Positions 51,361-59,366 of a DNA stretch of 64,000 nucleotides are shown one piece after another (positions within the stretch are counted from its first letter, which is position 1; every line of letters begins with the position of its first letter). Source of the stretch: Sphingomonas sp. BGYR3 (GTDB lineage Bacteria > Pseudomonadota > Alphaproteobacteria > Sphingomonadales > Sphingomonadaceae). The stretch spans positions 62,001-126,000 of the forward strand of contig NZ_JANZNT010000001.1 in assembly GCF_025153455.1 (NCBI RefSeq). Direction: 5' to 3'. The notes below the pieces were generated by a model that saw only the letters and a program-made list of their open reading frames with translations, made no database searches and was not told the DNA's origin. Position numbers and translations under genes: made by a program.

Positions 51361-52395
51361 TTACCAGAAGATGTCATAGACGACATCCACGACCTGACCG
51401 GTCCGCAGATCGACCAGCAGCGCATCGTCGTAATAACGGACCCAGCGGAACGCGCCATATGCTGGCGGCAGCCGATAGCTGAACGGGTCGTTGATCCAGT
51501 AATTCGGGGCAAACAGGAACGAGCCCAGCGTTATACCGACCGAGAACCGGCGATAGCCATAGCCCCAGCCCTGCGGTGCGTAGTAACGCGGCAGGCGATA
51601 GGCCTGACGATTGCGCTCGCGGTACCAGCGCCAGTTATAGCGGTTGTCACGGCTCCAGCCGCGATTCCAGCCGCGCCGGTCGTCCCATCCCTGGCGATAC
51701 CGCTGATTGTCGCGCCAGTCGCCATAGTTGCGGCCCCAATTGCCGTTTCGGTCCCAGCCGCGATTGTCGTTGCGATCCCGGCGCAGGTCCTGACGGTCCG
51801 TGCGGAAGTCGCGGCGATCCTCGCGCCGGTCCACCCGGAAATCGCGCCGGTCGTCATTGCGGTCGCGCCGGAAATCCTGGCGATCGTCCTGACGCTCTCG
51901 ACGGAAATCCTGGCGGTCGTCGCGGCGATCCCGGCGGAACTGTTCCTGCGTCACCTGACCATTGCGGAACGCACCGCGATCCTCGCGCCGCTCCTGCCGG
52001 AAATCCTGGCGATCATCGCGCCGGTCAACCCGGAAGTCCCGGCGATCGTCGCGACGCTCGCCGCGAAACTCCTGCCTGTCGTCCCGGCGCTCCTGCCGGA
52101 ACTCCTGACGCGGCTGGCGCTGCTGACCCTCGCCGCCGCCCCAGCGCTGGCGGTTTTGACCGCCACCCCGGCCGCCGCGATTGCCATTGCCCCAGTTGCC
52201 CCGCTGGCCGCGCTGGCCGCGTTCCCGGTCCTGCATGAACAGGTCGGCCTCGGCCGCGATGCCGGCTGGCGCGGGCAGCATGTTAAGGGCCGACGGACCG
52301 GCCTTGCGCGGATCGGATCCTGTGGCGGCACTGGCCGGAACCGGCCACAGGGCAGTGGCGGCGATCAGGCCGAACAAAAGGGAATGGCGCATCAT
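51361..52395 (-). CDS. RcnB family exported protein with 11-residue repeats
   Basis: A 344-residue (from ATG 52395) exported protein. The signal peptide is MMRHSLLFGLIAATALWPVPASA, then Gly/Arg/Gln-rich linker, then about eight copies of an 11-residue unit of the form RRDDRQDFRxx, and a C-terminal RcnB-type domain (RLPRYYAPQGWGYGYRRF and LRTGQVVDVVYDIFW). RcnB in E. coli is a periplasmic factor of nickel/cobalt homeostasis. An 11-residue period suggests a hendecad coiled coil. GGAGAG five bases upstream supports ATG 52395. The repeats make all frames on this stretch look open. Confidence 0.82.
   Translation of the reverse strand: MMRHSLLFGLIAATALWPVPASAATGSDPRKAGPSALNMLPAPAGIAAEADLFMQDRERGQRGQRGNWGNGNRGGRGGGQNRQRWGGGEGQQRQPRQEFRQERRDDRQEFRGERRDDRRDFRVDRRDDRQDFRQERREDRGAFRNGQVTQEQFRRDRRDDRQDFRRERQDDRQDFRRDRNDDRRDFRVDRREDRRDFRTDRQDLRRDRNDNRGWDRNGNWGRNYGDWRDNQRYRQGWDDRRGWNRGWSRDNRYNWRWYRERNRQAYRLPRYYAPQGWGYGYRRFSVGITLGSFLFAPNYWINDPFSYRLPPAYGAFRWVRYYDDALLVDLRTGQVVDVVYDIFW
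51766..52113 (-). repeat. 33-bp (11-codon) imperfect tandem repeat in RcnB-like gene
   Basis: About eight imperfect copies of an 11-codon unit encode RRDDRQDFRxx-type text. The sixth position varies (Q/R/L) and the two last residues alternate charged or polar. A shorter insertion (NGQVTQEQF) breaks the array after four copies. Confidence 0.8.
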
Positions 52396-52483
52396 TGGCT
52401 CTCCTGCGGCCGGAAGCCCGGCCATGACCCGCATTTAAGCGCGCCAGGATGAGCCGTGGCTGAATTGCGCTGAAAGCGGTTTG

Positions 52484-52987
52484 TCAGGAAGCATCGCCCG
52501 TCGGCACCGTACCGAACGGTTCGATCGTCTCGTCACCGCGCGCGATCCGCGCTGCCTGCTGGATGGCGGGGACGATGCGCGGATAGCTGCCACAGGGGCA
52601 CAGATGGGCCAGTGCCTCGACAATCTCCTCATCCGACGGGTCTGGGCGGGTACGGATCAGCGCTGCCGCCGCCATGACGATGCCCGGCGCGCAATATCCG
52701 CAGTGCAGCGCGTTGGACGCCAGCAATGCCTGTTGCACCGGATGGCTGCGGTTGCGCGACAGCCCTTCGATCGTCGTGACGAACGCCCCTTCGATACTGC
52801 CGATCGGCACCTGACAGGATCGCCGCGCATCGCCGTCGATATCCACGGTGCACGCGCCGCAATGCCCGGTGCCGCAGCCATATTTCGTACCCGTCAGGTT
52901 GGATGCATCGCGCAGCGCCCAAAGCAGGGGCGTGGCGGGGTCCAGCCGATATTCAACAGGCTGATTATTGACGGTAAAGCGGGTCAT
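52484..52987 (-). CDS. (2Fe-2S)-binding protein, isoquinoline 1-oxidoreductase alpha subunit-type
   Basis: A 167-residue small subunit of a molybdenum hydroxylase. It carries the plant-type [2Fe-2S] cluster cysteines in KYGCGTGHCGACTV and SCQVP, and the second cluster in LHCGYCAPGIVMAA and HLCPCGSYPRI. Such subunits pass electrons from a molybdopterin subunit such as IorB, which normally lies right next to it; here the neighbours are the RcnB-like gene and a class II aldolase, so it is an orphan. The second cluster has CPC where CRC is common. Starts at ATG 52987. Confidence 0.9.
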   Translation of the reverse strand: MTRFTVNNQPVEYRLDPATPLLWALRDASNLTGTKYGCGTGHCGACTVDIDGDARRSCQVPIGSIEGAFVTTIEGLSRNRSHPVQQALLASNALHCGYCAPGIVMAAAALIRTRPDPSDEEIVEALAHLCPCGSYPRIVPAIQQAARIARGDETIEPFGTVPTGDAS

Positions 52988-53028
52988 GACGACCGGACCC
53001 TAATTGCCGCCCGGCATTTGTCGAGCGT

Positions 53029-53793
53029 TCAGTCGCGCCAGCTCCGGTCGATCCGGTCGACCAGGCGCACCATGGCGGCAAAGTCCGCCGCGCCGGTGCC
53101 GCCGGGCGCCTGAACCATGCTCAGGTCGCGCTGGTGGACGGCAATGACGGCGTCCGGCACCTCGATCGCCTCGCCCAGCGATCCCGCCGCCAGCTGAATC
53201 TCGCAGGCGCGCTGCAATGACCAGTATGTCAGGAACGCCTCGGGCAGGGTGCGTCCCATGACCACCGGGCCGTGATTGCGCAGCAGCATCACCCGCTTGT
53301 CGCCCAGGCTCGCCAGCAGGCGCTCGCCCTCGTCCGGGCGCACCGTCACCCCTTCGAAATCATGATAGGCGATCTGTCCGATCAGCGAACAGGCATAGAA
53401 ATTGGTCGGGCGCAGCCCGGCTCTAGAGGCGCAGACGGCCATGGTTGCCGTGGTATGCGTATGGATGATGCAATGCGCGTCGGGCAGGTTGCGGTGGAAC
53501 ACCGAATGCTGGGTAAAGCCCGCCCGGTTGACCGGATAGGGGCTGCCATCCAGCGTGTTGCCGTCAATGTCGATCTTGACCAGCCTCGATGCCGTCACCT
53601 CGCTGAAGTGCAGGCCAAAGGGATTGATCAGGAATGCGGTATCCTCGCCCGGCACTTTCAGCGTGATGTGGTTGTAGATCATTTCCGACCAGCCGAGCAT
53701 GTCGAAAACCCGATAACACGCGGCCAGCTGTTGCCGCGCCTGCCATTCGGCATCGCTGATCCGAGATTTGATATCCAGCGCCGTTGCCATCAT
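53029..53793 (-). CDS. Class II aldolase/adducin family protein
   Basis: A roughly 254-residue class II aldolase-fold protein. The metal histidines are in IIHTHTTATMAV and LLRNHGPVVMG, and INPFGLHFSEVTASRLVKIDIDGN is the usual substrate-loop region. Known members are fuculose-1-phosphate aldolases, decarboxylases of plant-type phenolic acids and adducin-like proteins; this branch (SRISDAEWQARQQLAACYR) is common in sphingomonads and not assigned. Several ATGs (53820, 53802, 53793, 53790) are possible; I chose 53793 because homology starts there. Confidence 0.85.
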   Translation of the reverse strand: MMATALDIKSRISDAEWQARQQLAACYRVFDMLGWSEMIYNHITLKVPGEDTAFLINPFGLHFSEVTASRLVKIDIDGNTLDGSPYPVNRAGFTQHSVFHRNLPDAHCIIHTHTTATMAVCASRAGLRPTNFYACSLIGQIAYHDFEGVTVRPDEGERLLASLGDKRVMLLRNHGPVVMGRTLPEAFLTYWSLQRACEIQLAAGSLGEAIEVPDAVIAVHQRDLSMVQAPGGTGAADFAAMVRLVDRIDRSWRD

Positions 53794-53883
53794 CCAATCC
53801 ATCCGCCATGTTTCGAACATTGAGTATGCCACAGGCCGGCAAATGCGCAATGGTCGGGGCGGGGTTTCAGGGGGCGGGTGACA

Positions 53884-54654
53884 ATGCTGATCAACGAACG
53901 CGACGGGGCCGTGCTGGTGCTGACGCTCAACCGGCCGGACCGGCTCAATGCCGCTCCGCCCGAGTTGTTCGATACCTTGCGTCAGGCACTGGCCGACTGC
54001 GGCGATGCGCGTGCCGTCCTGATCCGGGGGGCGGGGCGGGCCTTTTGCTCCGGCGCGGATGTGGCCGGTGCGGCGATGGCTGGCGGTGATGCGGGCGAGG
54101 CGACGCATCGCGCGCTGGCCAATCATTATCATCCCACGATGGCCGCCATCGCCGAATTGCCCGTGCCTGTGGTCAGTGCCGTTCGCGGCGCCGCTGCCGG
54201 GATCGGGTGCAGCCTTGCCCTCGCCGCTGACTTCTGCGTGGCCAGCGACACCGCCTATTTCCTGCAGGCGTTCGTCAATATCGGACTGGTGCCCGATGGC
54301 GGCGCAAGCTGGATGTTGCCGCGCCAGATCGGCCGCGCCCGTGCGCTGGAAATGATGATGCTGGGCGAACGGATTGCGGCGGACAAGGCGCTGGACTGGG
54401 GGATGATCCACACGGTCGTCGCGGATGACCAGCTGGACGAAGCTGCCCTGGCGCTGGCGCATCGGCTGGCCGCCGGGCCGACGGCTGCGCTCGGCCTGAT
54501 CCGGCGCGGGGTTCAGGCATCGCTTGAGCAGGATTATGCCGGTGCGCTGGCCAGGGAAGCCGCGGATCAGCGCACCGCGCGCGGCACATTTGACGCGCTG
54601 GAGGGTGGGGCGGCATTTCTTCAGAAAAGAAAGCCATCCTTTCGCGGTAATTAA
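53884..54654 (+). CDS. Enoyl-CoA hydratase/isomerase family protein
   Basis: A 256-residue crotonase-fold enzyme. Visible: LNRPDRLNA, the oxyanion loop GAGRAFCSGADV, SAVRGAAAGIGCSLALAADFCVAS and VNIGLVPDGGASWMLPR, where VNIGLVPDGG is the PaaG-like catalytic section with the Asp in GLVPDGG. It should hydrate or isomerise 2-enoyl-CoA in beta-oxidation or phenylacetate breakdown. GTG 53878 is in frame, but ATG 53884 lies about five bases after GGGGCGGG and is preferred. Divergent from the aldolase gene. Confidence 0.9.
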   Translation: MLINERDGAVLVLTLNRPDRLNAAPPELFDTLRQALADCGDARAVLIRGAGRAFCSGADVAGAAMAGGDAGEATHRALANHYHPTMAAIAELPVPVVSAVRGAAAGIGCSLALAADFCVASDTAYFLQAFVNIGLVPDGGASWMLPRQIGRARALEMMMLGERIAADKALDWGMIHTVVADDQLDEAALALAHRLAAGPTAALGLIRRGVQASLEQDYAGALAREAADQRTARGTFDALEGGAAFLQKRKPSFRGN

Positions 54655-54710
54655 TGGTGAACGGCCCTGATTGCTGTTGCGACCCTGTGGATATTGCGTA
54701 GAGTTGGGCA

Positions 54711-55334
54711 ATGGTTCGTTTCGTCTACATCGTTGACGATGAAGAAGAGGTCCGCAATTCGTTGCGGGCACTGATGGGTACTCGTCCCAACTGGATGGTT
54801 ACCGGTTATCCCACTGGCGATGCGTTTCTGGACGGCATCGACGGGCGCGACGACGGCGTTGTCCTGCTCGATATACGGATGCCCGGAATGTCGGGTATCG
54901 ATGTCCTGCGACAATTGCAGCCGATGGCCGCACGCTTTCCCGTCGTCATGGTAACCGGTTCGGGCGACATCCGCTCCGCGGTCGAGGCGATGAAACTGGG
55001 CGCTGTCGAATTTGTCGAAAAGCCGTATCAGCCGGAGCAGCTGTTCGACGCGATCGAGCTTGGCTTTGCCGCGCTGGAGGAAGCGCGCGCGCGTGAGCAG
55101 ATCCGCGGCGATGCCCGTGCGCTGATCGGCCGGCTGTCCCCGCGCGAGCGTGCCGTGCTCGACCTCTTGATCGATGGCGCGCCGAACAAGGTGATTGCCG
55201 ACCGCCTGGGCCTCAGTGTCCGGACGGTCGAGGTGCACCGGGCCAACCTGATGGACAAGCTGGAGGCGCGTTCGCTTTCCACCGTCCTTCGTCTTGCCTT
55301 TCATGCGGGTCTGGTCGCCGACGACACCCTTTGA
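54711..55334 (+). CDS. FixJ-type response regulator (REC-LuxR)
   Basis: A 207-residue response regulator. The receiver domain has the acidic pair VDDEEE, phospho-acceptor Asp54 in LLDIRMPGMSG, Thr83 in VTGSGD and Lys104 in EKPYQPEQ. A LuxR/FixJ helix-turn-helix follows: LSPRERAVLDLLIDGAPNKVIADRLGLSVRTVEVHRANLMDKL (in two blocks). Phosphorylation should release the DNA-binding domain. Next to it, 182 bases downstream, is a PAS/HisKA protein lacking an ATPase domain, so the phosphate donor is probably elsewhere. Confidence 0.93.
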   Translation: MVRFVYIVDDEEEVRNSLRALMGTRPNWMVTGYPTGDAFLDGIDGRDDGVVLLDIRMPGMSGIDVLRQLQPMAARFPVVMVTGSGDIRSAVEAMKLGAVEFVEKPYQPEQLFDAIELGFAALEEARAREQIRGDARALIGRLSPRERAVLDLLIDGAPNKVIADRLGLSVRTVEVHRANLMDKLEARSLSTVLRLAFHAGLVADDTL

Positions 55335-55460
55335 AAATGTGGAAAATACTGATCTTGTCCCGTGACCCGGTTATAGGGATGGTGGGTCAAGCGTTGTTTG
55401 TCGGGGCGAGTTCGTATGGGTGCGATGGCGGCGATCGGGGGGACTGCCAGCCTTGCATCC

Positions 55461-55497
55461 GCCCGCCCGGCGGGACGATCGGGCTCGCCGGGCGGGC
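55461..55497. promoter_or_regulatory. Perfect 12-bp hairpin upstream of HisKA protein gene
   Basis: GCCCGCCCGGCG and CGCCGGGCGGGC pair exactly around a 13-base loop, ending 19 bases before the ATG at 55517. No U-tract follows, so an RNA structure controlling translation of the downstream gene, or a protein-binding site, is likelier than a terminator. Confidence 0.5.
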
Positions 55498-55516
55498 ATA
55501 GCCCGGCAGTGCTAGC

Positions 55517-56065
55517 ATGACGTTTCCAGTCGCATATTTCACGTGGGAGCCGACAACCGACCAGCTCCGCTGGGACGGCAACGCCGCTTCGCAGCTTGGG
55601 CTTGCCAATGATCAGCTGGACAGTCTGACGCGCTGGTCCGCGCATTGGGCACAGGAATCCCGGATGGATGTGGCGCGTGTGATCGCTGAATCATCGCGCG
55701 AACGACCGGACCCCGTTCGGCTTGTCGTTCATCAGCAGGACAAGGCCGGTGGCGTCCGTCCGCTGCAGCTATGCGGCGATTGGGTCGATGGCCTGATCTG
55801 CGGCGTGGTCTTTGACATTGCGCAGGTCGAGGCAGAGGACATCGCCCGGTCGCCCGTTCTGGCTGCTCGTCAGTTTACCCACGATATCGCTCAGCCCCTT
55901 GCCGCGGCCAGCAATTATCTGGCGGCGCTGGAAATGGTTGCCGGACAGTCCGACGCGGATCCGGCGCTGATCCAGATGGCCGGCGCCGCGCGCAATCAGG
56001 TCACGCGTGCAGGGATATTCGTCCGGTCGCTGCGGGAACGGATCGTTGAGGCGGACGCCCGCTAA
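55517..56065 (+). CDS. PAS/HisKA (FixL-like) protein without ATPase domain
   Basis: A 182-residue protein resembling the middle of FixL-type kinases. Residues 1-105 look like a PAS-type fold, and 115-180 form a HisKA dimerisation and phosphotransfer domain with the H-box RQFTHDIAQPLAAASNYL (His122), matching the HELNQPL family text. The protein stops after this domain; no N, G1 or G2 box of a histidine-kinase ATPase is present or encoded in other frames after the stop. It may act as a phosphotransfer or phosphatase partner for the adjacent FixJ protein, or be a truncated kinase. Confidence 0.8.
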   Translation: MTFPVAYFTWEPTTDQLRWDGNAASQLGLANDQLDSLTRWSAHWAQESRMDVARVIAESSRERPDPVRLVVHQQDKAGGVRPLQLCGDWVDGLICGVVFDIAQVEAEDIARSPVLAARQFTHDIAQPLAAASNYLAALEMVAGQSDADPALIQMAGAARNQVTRAGIFVRSLRERIVEADAR

Positions 56066-56071
56066 CCGGCG

Positions 56072-56425
56072 TCAGTTGCCGGCGCCGCGAAACAGAAAGA
56101 ACGCTCCGGCAGCGATCAGCGAAAAGCCGATCAGGTGGTTGGCCGTGATCCGTTCGCCAAGATACAGGATCGAAAACAGCGCAAAGACGCTGAGCGAAAT
56201 CACTTCCTGAATGCCCTTGAGCTGTGCGGTGGAATAGACGGCGGAACCGATCCGATTGGCCGGCACCGCCAGGAAATATTCGGGCAGCGCGATCAGCCAG
56301 CTGACCAGGATGACGATCAGGATCGGCACCTGCTTGTACTTCAGATGGCCGTACCACGCGAAGGTCATGAAGACGTTCGATGCGATCAGCAGCGCGATGG
56401 TCAGGATCCGGGGCGGGATGGACAT
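56072..56425 (-). CDS. DUF486 (DMT-like) small membrane protein
   Basis: A 117-residue membrane protein with four predicted helices: ILTIALLIASNVFMTFAWYG, ILIVILVSWLIALPEYFLAVPANR, EVISLSVFALFSILYLG and LIGFSLIAAGAFFLFR. NRIGSAVYSTAQLKGIQEVIS is a recognisable DUF486 segment (as two blocks here). Such proteins are thought to belong to the drug/metabolite transporter group, but no substrate is known. It lies six bases past the convergent HisKA gene. Confidence 0.85.
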   Translation of the reverse strand: MSIPPRILTIALLIASNVFMTFAWYGHLKYKQVPILIVILVSWLIALPEYFLAVPANRIGSAVYSTAQLKGIQEVISLSVFALFSILYLGERITANHLIGFSLIAAGAFFLFRGAGN

Positions 56426-56437
56426 GATCGGCGTTCC

Positions 56438-57460
56438 TTACGGCCGGACGATTTCCACGATGATGTCGCCGGGTTCGATCCGGGCGGCTGCATCCTCGAA
56501 AAAGCCATGGGGCGCACCGTCGCGGTACAGCCGCAGGCCAAGGCCGGTGGTGATCGCCGACAGCGGCTTTCCAACCTCGTCCGCCCGTGCCGGACGTTCG
56601 GCCAGCGCCACCTTTCCGCTGACCGATGCCAGGTCGAGCAGATATTCCGCCACATGGCCGCCCTGGCACGATCCGGCCAGCAACAGTCCGGCAAAGCTGA
56701 CTGGATTGATGACCGTCGTTGCCCCGGCGGCACGCGCAGGCAGTTCATTGTCCTCTGCCTTCACGATCACGCTGATTGGCAATTCCGGCGCAAGGTGGCG
56801 AGCCGTCAGGGTAATCAGGATCGATGTGTCGTCGCGTCCTGCCGACACGATCATCGAACAGGCATCCGCAATGCGGGCGTCCATCAACGTCTGATCGCGG
56901 GTCGCATCACCGGGCAGGACGATGCAGCCCATCGCCTCTGCGGCGGCCAGCGCATCGGCATCGCTGTCGATCACCACGATCCGGCCCGCGTCGTGGCCCC
57001 GCGCGATCAACTCGCAGATCGCTTCGGTTCCGGTCGTGCCATATCCGGCGACGACGATATGCCCGGTCAGGGTCCGTTGCAGTCGCGCCATGCGCCATTT
57101 CTCCCATGTGCGGCGGATCACGAAATCATAGGTGGTGCCGATGAACAGCAGCACGATGAACACCCGGATCGGCGTCACGATCAGTGCATCGAACATCCGC
57201 GCCTGTGTCGTCACCGGGGCGATGTCGCCATAGCCCGTGGTGGTGATCGAGATCATCGTGAAATAGACGACGTCCAGGAAACTGATCTGGCCGTCATAAT
57301 TGTCGCGCAGCCCGGCGCGATCGAACCAGTGGACGGCAATGGCCAGGCCTACCATCCCGATCACGCCTGCCACCCGCCATGCGATCGACAGCCATACCGG
57401 CATCCGGGATGCACGTCGCATCGCTTGGCCCGTGCGGCGGTCGCCGGGCGGCAACCTCAT
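56438..57460 (-). CDS. Potassium channel with RCK/TrkA domains
   Basis: A 340-residue two-helix potassium channel. Membrane helices are IAWRVAGVIGMVGLAIAVHW and ALIVTPIRVFIVLLFIGTTYDF, with the selectivity filter TTGYGD at residues 74-79. A Rossmann-type TrkA-N domain follows (IVVAGYGTTGTEAICELIARG), then TrkA-C (GDIIVEIVRP). The start ATG 57460 overlaps the LytM gene stop (ATGA). It sets membrane potential or potassium level, gated by NAD(H) or nucleotides. An ATG at 57421 is an alternative. Confidence 0.9.
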   Translation of the reverse strand: MRLPPGDRRTGQAMRRASRMPVWLSIAWRVAGVIGMVGLAIAVHWFDRAGLRDNYDGQISFLDVVYFTMISITTTGYGDIAPVTTQARMFDALIVTPIRVFIVLLFIGTTYDFVIRRTWEKWRMARLQRTLTGHIVVAGYGTTGTEAICELIARGHDAGRIVVIDSDADALAAAEAMGCIVLPGDATRDQTLMDARIADACSMIVSAGRDDTSILITLTARHLAPELPISVIVKAEDNELPARAAGATTVINPVSFAGLLLAGSCQGGHVAEYLLDLASVSGKVALAERPARADEVGKPLSAITTGLGLRLYRDGAPHGFFEDAAARIEPGDIIVEIVRP

Positions 57461-58581
57461 TTGCGGGACGGCAGTTGCTTGGCGGGGTCGACCGGATCGC
57501 GGCCCTTGCGCAATTCGAAATGAAGCTGCGGCCGGTCGGCCTGACCGGTGCTGCCGGTATATCCGATGATCTGGCCGCGTTTCACAGCCTGGCCCCGCTG
57601 CACGGACAACCGGCTGGCATGGCCATAGACGCTGGTCCATTCGGACCCGTGCTTGACCATGATGATGCCGCCCAGCGTGGCGACCGACGTGCCCGTATAG
57701 GCAACGACGCCGTCTGCGGTCGCCCGAATCGGGGTGCCGGCCGGAACGCCGATCTTGACGCCATCAAGCCGCTCGCCAGATGCGCCGGGGCCGAACCGCT
57801 TGACGATGGCGCCCGCTTCGACCGGCCAGTCGAATCGGCCATTGAACCGGGCGGTGTCCGCGACGGCCGCCGACGGTGGCAGGATGCGAGCGGACGATGC
57901 CGTCGCCGCGGCTGGCTTTTCGGCCGGGCCAAGGGCTGGCTCACCCCCGGTGACGAGGGAGTCGATATCGAGTTCGAACGCCGCCTGTCGCCGCACTGAA
58001 GCCGGGGTACCCGCCGGCGCGGGCACGCGAGCGGGCAGCGGGGCGGTAATAGGCGTCGCTGCATCCGGGATCAGGATGCGCTGATCGACGCGCAGCAGAT
58101 AGGGCGGCTCCAGCGCATTGGCGGCCAGAACGTCGCGCCACGGCACGCCATAGGCGCGCGCGATGGCGATGCCGGTCTCGCCAGCCTTGACCCGGTGATA
58201 TCGGCCCGCGGGAATGGTCAGCGTCTGGCCGCGACGGATGGTATAGGGCTGGCTCAGGCCGTTGGCGCGCGCAATCGCCTCTGACCCCGCACCGGTTTTT
58301 ACCGCGATCGAGCGCAATGTATCGCCCGGGGCAACGGTGTATCGCGATCCGGCCACCGTGCGCGCATCGGCGACGACCGGCCGTGCTTCCCATGCCGGTG
58401 TTGCGGTTGGCAGGGCGACGACATCCGCATCCTGCCGTTCGAAACCGGGTTCGGGCAGGGGCGCGGGGTCGATTGGCCCGCTGACTTGCGGGGCTGGGGG
58501 CCGGTATGCCTGGCGCGGGATGCAGCCCGCCGTCGTCGCCAGCAATGGCAACAGCACGGTAATCCAGATGCCCCGATCCAT
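57457..58581 (-). CDS. NlpD-like lipoprotein with LysM and degenerate M23 domain
   Basis: A 374-residue lipoprotein with the lipobox-like LATTAGC near the N-terminus, a proline-rich linker, two LysM domains (YTVAPGDTLRSIAVKTG and YHRVKAGETGIAIARAYG), and a LytM/M23 domain at the C-terminus. The M23 zinc ligands look lost: the HxxxD region reads ERLDGVKIG and the HxH region reads QLHFEL, one His replaced. E. coli NlpD and EnvC have the same loss and activate amidases instead of cutting the wall. The position next to surE supports an NlpD role. Possible division-site localisation is inferred. Confidence 0.86.
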   Translation of the reverse strand: MDRGIWITVLLPLLATTAGCIPRQAYRPPAPQVSGPIDPAPLPEPGFERQDADVVALPTATPAWEARPVVADARTVAGSRYTVAPGDTLRSIAVKTGAGSEAIARANGLSQPYTIRRGQTLTIPAGRYHRVKAGETGIAIARAYGVPWRDVLAANALEPPYLLRVDQRILIPDAATPITAPLPARVPAPAGTPASVRRQAAFELDIDSLVTGGEPALGPAEKPAAATASSARILPPSAAVADTARFNGRFDWPVEAGAIVKRFGPGASGERLDGVKIGVPAGTPIRATADGVVAYTGTSVATLGGIIMVKHGSEWTSVYGHASRLSVQRGQAVKRGQIIGYTGSTGQADRPQLHFELRKGRDPVDPAKQLPSRK

Positions 58582-58601
58582 GGCGACCCCCCGTTCCGGC
58601 T

Positions 58602-59366
58602 TCAGCGCAAAGCCTGTGCCAGCATAGCCATGGATTCCCGGTGCGTCAGGTCCAAATGCAGCGGCGTTACAGCAACATAGCCATCGGCCACCGCCTCAAG
58701 GTCGGTATGGTGCGCCGGCGTGCTCGGCACCGCGCCCAGCCCGAACCAGTGATATTCATATCCGCGCGGATCGCGGTTGGTGACGATGTTCAACCGGCCA
58801 TAGTCGCGAAACCCCTGCTCGACGACGCGCACGCCGCGCACATCGGTGGCGGGCAGTGCGGGAAAGTTGATGTTGACCAGCGTGCGCGGCGTCCATGGTG
58901 CGGCGATAATGGGACGCAGCACGCGCTCGCCCCATGCCCTGGCCGCATCGAACGGCACGGCATCGCCCATCGCCTCTCGCGCATAGACCTGGCTCAGCGC
59001 GATCGACCGGATGCCGGCCAGCGCGCCCTCCATCGCCGCCGACACGGTGCCCGAATAGGTCACGTCCTCGCCCAGATTGGCACCGCGATTGACCCCGGAC
59101 AGGATCAGGTCAGGCGGACTATCCTTCATCAGCTTGGCAATCGCCATCATCACGGCATCGGTCGGCGTCCCGCTGACCGCATAGCGCCGCTCGCCGAACC
59201 GGCGCACCCGAAGCGGCCGGGTGAGCGTCAGCGAATGGCCCGCACCGGATTGCTCGTCGGCCGGTGCCACCACCCAGACGTCGTCGGACAGGGTGGCCGC
59301 AATCTCCTCCAGCACCGACAGGCCGGGGGCATGATAGCCATCGTCATTGGTCAGCAGGATGCGCAT
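58602..59366 (-). CDS. surE: 5'/3'-nucleotidase SurE
   Basis: A 254-residue metal-dependent phosphatase acting on nucleoside monophosphates. The catalytic start [15 protein letters not shown] contains the Asp pair, and APADEQSGAGHSLTLTRPL, SGTPTDAV and LILSGVNRGANLGEDVTYSGTVSAAMEG (two blocks) are signatures. ATG 59366 overlaps the last base of the serS stop (TGATG). It sits between serS and the NlpD-like gene, the usual surE-nlpD neighbourhood. Role: nucleotide salvage or stress survival. Confidence 0.95.
   Translation of the reverse strand: MRILLTNDDGYHAPGLSVLEEIAATLSDDVWVVAPADEQSGAGHSLTLTRPLRVRRFGERRYAVSGTPTDAVMMAIAKLMKDSPPDLILSGVNRGANLGEDVTYSGTVSAAMEGALAGIRSIALSQVYAREAMGDAVPFDAARAWGERVLRPIIAAPWTPRTLVNINFPALPATDVRGVRVVEQGFRDYGRLNIVTNRDPRGYEYHWFGLGAVPSTPAHHTDLEAVADGYVAVTPLHLDLTHRESMAMLAQALR

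Noticed and set aside
51325..52452. Plus-strand open frame rich in Ala, Val, Pro and Ile
   Set aside because: It is the antisense reading of the 11-codon repeats of the RcnB-like gene. The opposite strand has a signal peptide, ribosome-binding site and recognisable domain.
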